Positions 6,201 to 7,177 of a stretch of DNA of 7,177 nucleotides are shown here, piece after piece (within the stretch, counting starts at the first letter, position 1; every line of letters begins with the position of its first letter). The translations under genes and the position numbers were made by a program. A model generated the notes under the pieces. It saw only the letters and a program-made list of their open reading frames with translations. It was not told where the DNA came from and did no database searches. This stretch comes from an uncultured Pigmentiphaga sp. GTDB taxonomy: Bacteria > Pseudomonadota > Gammaproteobacteria > Burkholderiales > Burkholderiaceae_B. The stretch is from contig CALAGD010000006.1 of assembly GCA_937891425.1 (NCBI GenBank), positions 1 through 7,177 on the forward strand, written 5' to 3'.

Positions 6201-6204
6201 CTCC
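6201..6204 (-). promoter_or_regulatory. Shine-Dalgarno GGAG of c4-like cytochrome
   Basis: GGAG on the - strand, six bases before ATG 6194, favours that start over the internal ATG 6155. A second GGAGG lies about 10 bases further upstream. Confidence 0.6.
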
Positions 6205-6229
6205 GCAAACCCCTCCTCAGGGAACTGTG

Positions 6230-6258
6230 ACGGTACTACGCCCGCGCGAGCGCGCCAA
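6230..6258 (-). promoter_or_regulatory. Possible sigma-70 promoter for cytochrome unit
   Basis: On the - strand TTGGCG (6258-6253) and TACCGT (6235-6230) are separated by 17 bases, giving a start near 6223 and a leader of about 28 bases. The match is weak, but a promoter is expected somewhere between the metK terminator and the first cytochrome gene. Confidence 0.3.
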
Positions 6259-6294
6259 GCTGATTGAGTGTCGGGATGCCGCCGGCGCCTGGGG

Positions 6295-6308
6295 CCGCAG
6301 TACTGCGG
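6295..6308. promoter_or_regulatory. 14-base perfect palindrome upstream of cytochrome unit
   Basis: CCGCAGTACTGCGG is identical to its reverse complement. It lies between the metK terminator and the possible cytochrome promoter, about 37 bases upstream of the proposed -35 box, where an activator dimer could bind. Function is inferred from symmetry and position only. Confidence 0.3.
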
Positions 6309-6316
6309 GATGCTCC

Positions 6317-6355
6317 AAAACAAACGCGTAGCCAGACGGTGGCTGGCTACGCGTT
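6317..6355 (-). terminator. Intrinsic terminator of metK
   Basis: A perfect 13-bp stem, AACGCGTAGCCAG with CTGGCTACGCGTT (6323-6335 and 6343-6355), closes a 7-base loop. On the - strand it is followed by a T-rich tract, TTTGTTTT including the last stem bases. It begins 25 bases after the metK stop codon and separates metK from the cytochrome unit. No T-run lies on the other side, so it works in one direction only. Confidence 0.93.
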
Positions 6356-6380
6356 GCTGAACCGCTGACTGCTGAAAGGA

Positions 6381-7177
6381 TCAATGCCCGGCAGCCTGCC
6401 GCAGGGCCTCGGCGCGGTCGGTGGCTTCCCAGGTGAATTCGGGCTCGGGACGCCCGAAATGCCCGTAGGCCGCCGTCTTGGAATAGATGGGGCGCAACAG
6501 GTTGAGCATGCGGATGATGCCGCGCGGACGCAGATCGAAATGCTCGCACACGAGACGGGCGATTTCGCTGTCGGGAATGACGCCCGTACCCTGCGTATTG
6601 ACGGTGATGTTGATGGGAGCCGCCACGCCGATCGCGTAACTGACCTGTACGACGCACTTCTTCGCCAGACCCGCTGCGACGATGTTCTTGGCCACGTAAC
6701 GCGCGGCGTAGGCACCGGAACGATCGACCTTGGAAGGATCCTTGCCCGAGAACGCTCCACCACCGTGCGGGCATGCTCCACCATAGGTGTCAACGATGAT
6801 CTTGCGCCCGGTCAGGCCGGCATCGCCCTGCGGCCCGCCGATGACGAAGCGCCCGGTGGGGTTCACGAGGTAACGGGTCTTCGACGTGAGCAGGCCGTCG
6901 GGAATGCACTTCTTGATGACGTCTTCGATGACAGCTTCGCGGATGGTGCTGAGGCTGACCTCGGGCGCATGCTGGGTGGACAGCACCACGGTGTCGACTT
7001 CCACCGGTTTGCCATCGACATACCGGAAAGTGACCTGCGACTTCGCGTCAGGACGCAGCCAGGGCAGTCGGCCGTCACGACGCAGTTCGCTCTGGCGTTG
7101 CACCAGGCGGTGGGAATACCAGATGGGGGCGGGCATGAGGTCGACGGTTTCGTCGCAGGCGTAGCCGAACATGAGAC
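6381..7177 (-). CDS. metK: S-adenosylmethionine synthetase MetK, 3' part
   Basis: MetK condenses methionine and ATP to S-adenosylmethionine, releasing phosphate and diphosphate, in the cytoplasm as a tetramer. The window holds about the last 265 residues. The first roughly 115, carrying the N-terminal ATP-site motifs, lie beyond the right edge. The codons at the edge read GLMFGYACDET, the MetK GLMFGYA motif, so the Met at 7172 is internal and not a start. Other signatures are PAPIWYSHRLVQRQ, LPWLRPDAKSQVT, GRFVIGGPQGDAGLTGRK, the loop GGGAFSGKDPSKVDRS, YAARYVAKNIVAAGLA, QVSYAIG, FDLRPRGII and TAAYGHFGR, all intact and in order. The protein ends normally at RQAAGH. Its own terminator follows, so it is not expected to be co-transcribed with the cytochromes. 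Upstream regulation such as a SAM-responsive element cannot be judged from this window. Confidence 0.98.
   Translation of the reverse strand, partial: LMFGYACDETVDLMPAPIWYSHRLVQRQSELRRDGRLPWLRPDAKSQVTFRYVDGKPVEVDTVVLSTQHAPEVSLSTIREAVIEDVIKKCIPDGLLTSKTRYLVNPTGRFVIGGPQGDAGLTGRKIIVDTYGGACPHGGGAFSGKDPSKVDRSGAYAARYVAKNIVAAGLAKKCVVQVSYAIGVAAPINITVNTQGTGVIPDSEIARLVCEHFDLRPRGIIRMLNLLRPIYSKTAAYGHFGRPEPEFTWEATDRAEALRQAAGH

Noticed and set aside
7130..7177. MetK start at the Met near 7172
   Set aside because: The preceding codons continue the MetK GLMFGYA motif to the window edge, so this Met is internal.
1..7177. CRISPR array, insertion sequence, toxin-antitoxin or phage defence system
   Set aside because: No spaced direct repeats, terminal inverted repeats, transposase, integrase or defence-type domains were seen on either strand.

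Overview
The window looks like an ordinary chromosomal stretch from a GC-rich (low-to-mid 60s percent by eye) proteobacterium, most likely a gammaproteobacterium. That inference rests on RlmJ, YidB/DUF937, a DUF1289 Fe-S protein, a YgiD-type dioxygenase and MetK, all of familiar gammaproteobacterial type. The genus cannot be named from the sequence alone, and nothing clearly viral, transposon-like or CRISPR-like is present.

Layout. Positions 1-205 hold no gene I can assign. On the + strand follow a YidB-like DUF937 gene that lacks a normal start codon (206-601), then a membrane acyltransferase-3 gene (770-1810). It ends two bases before the 3' CCA of a tRNA-Arg(CCT) encoded on the - strand (1813-1888). 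Next on the + strand is a tight pair, rlmJ (2008-2883) and a ygiD-like extradiol dioxygenase (2896-3693), 12 bases apart. All genes from 3775 to the right edge are on the - strand. In order of transcription they are metK (5' end off the window) with a strong intrinsic terminator, a c4-like diheme cytochrome c (5403-6194), a triheme cytochrome c (4123-5406) overlapping it by ATGA, and a small DUF1289 protein (3775-4047).

How the genes relate. The two cytochromes form one translationally coupled unit carrying five c-type hemes in total: a soluble periplasmic diheme protein and an inner-membrane-anchored triheme protein of the kind that receives electrons from periplasmic alcohol, aldehyde or molybdenum dehydrogenases. 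No dehydrogenase or oxidase is present here, so the electron donor and acceptor are unknown. RlmJ methylates 23S rRNA using S-adenosylmethionine, the product of MetK, but the two genes lie in separate oppositely oriented units and I infer no operon link.

Most worth a second look are the orphan cytochrome pair, whose first triheme domain lacks any methionine that could be the distal heme ligand; the uncertain start or frameshift of the yidB-like gene; and the 1-770 region beside the tRNA-Arg, which holds a coding-like fragment without a start. I did not find a convincing undescribed system.
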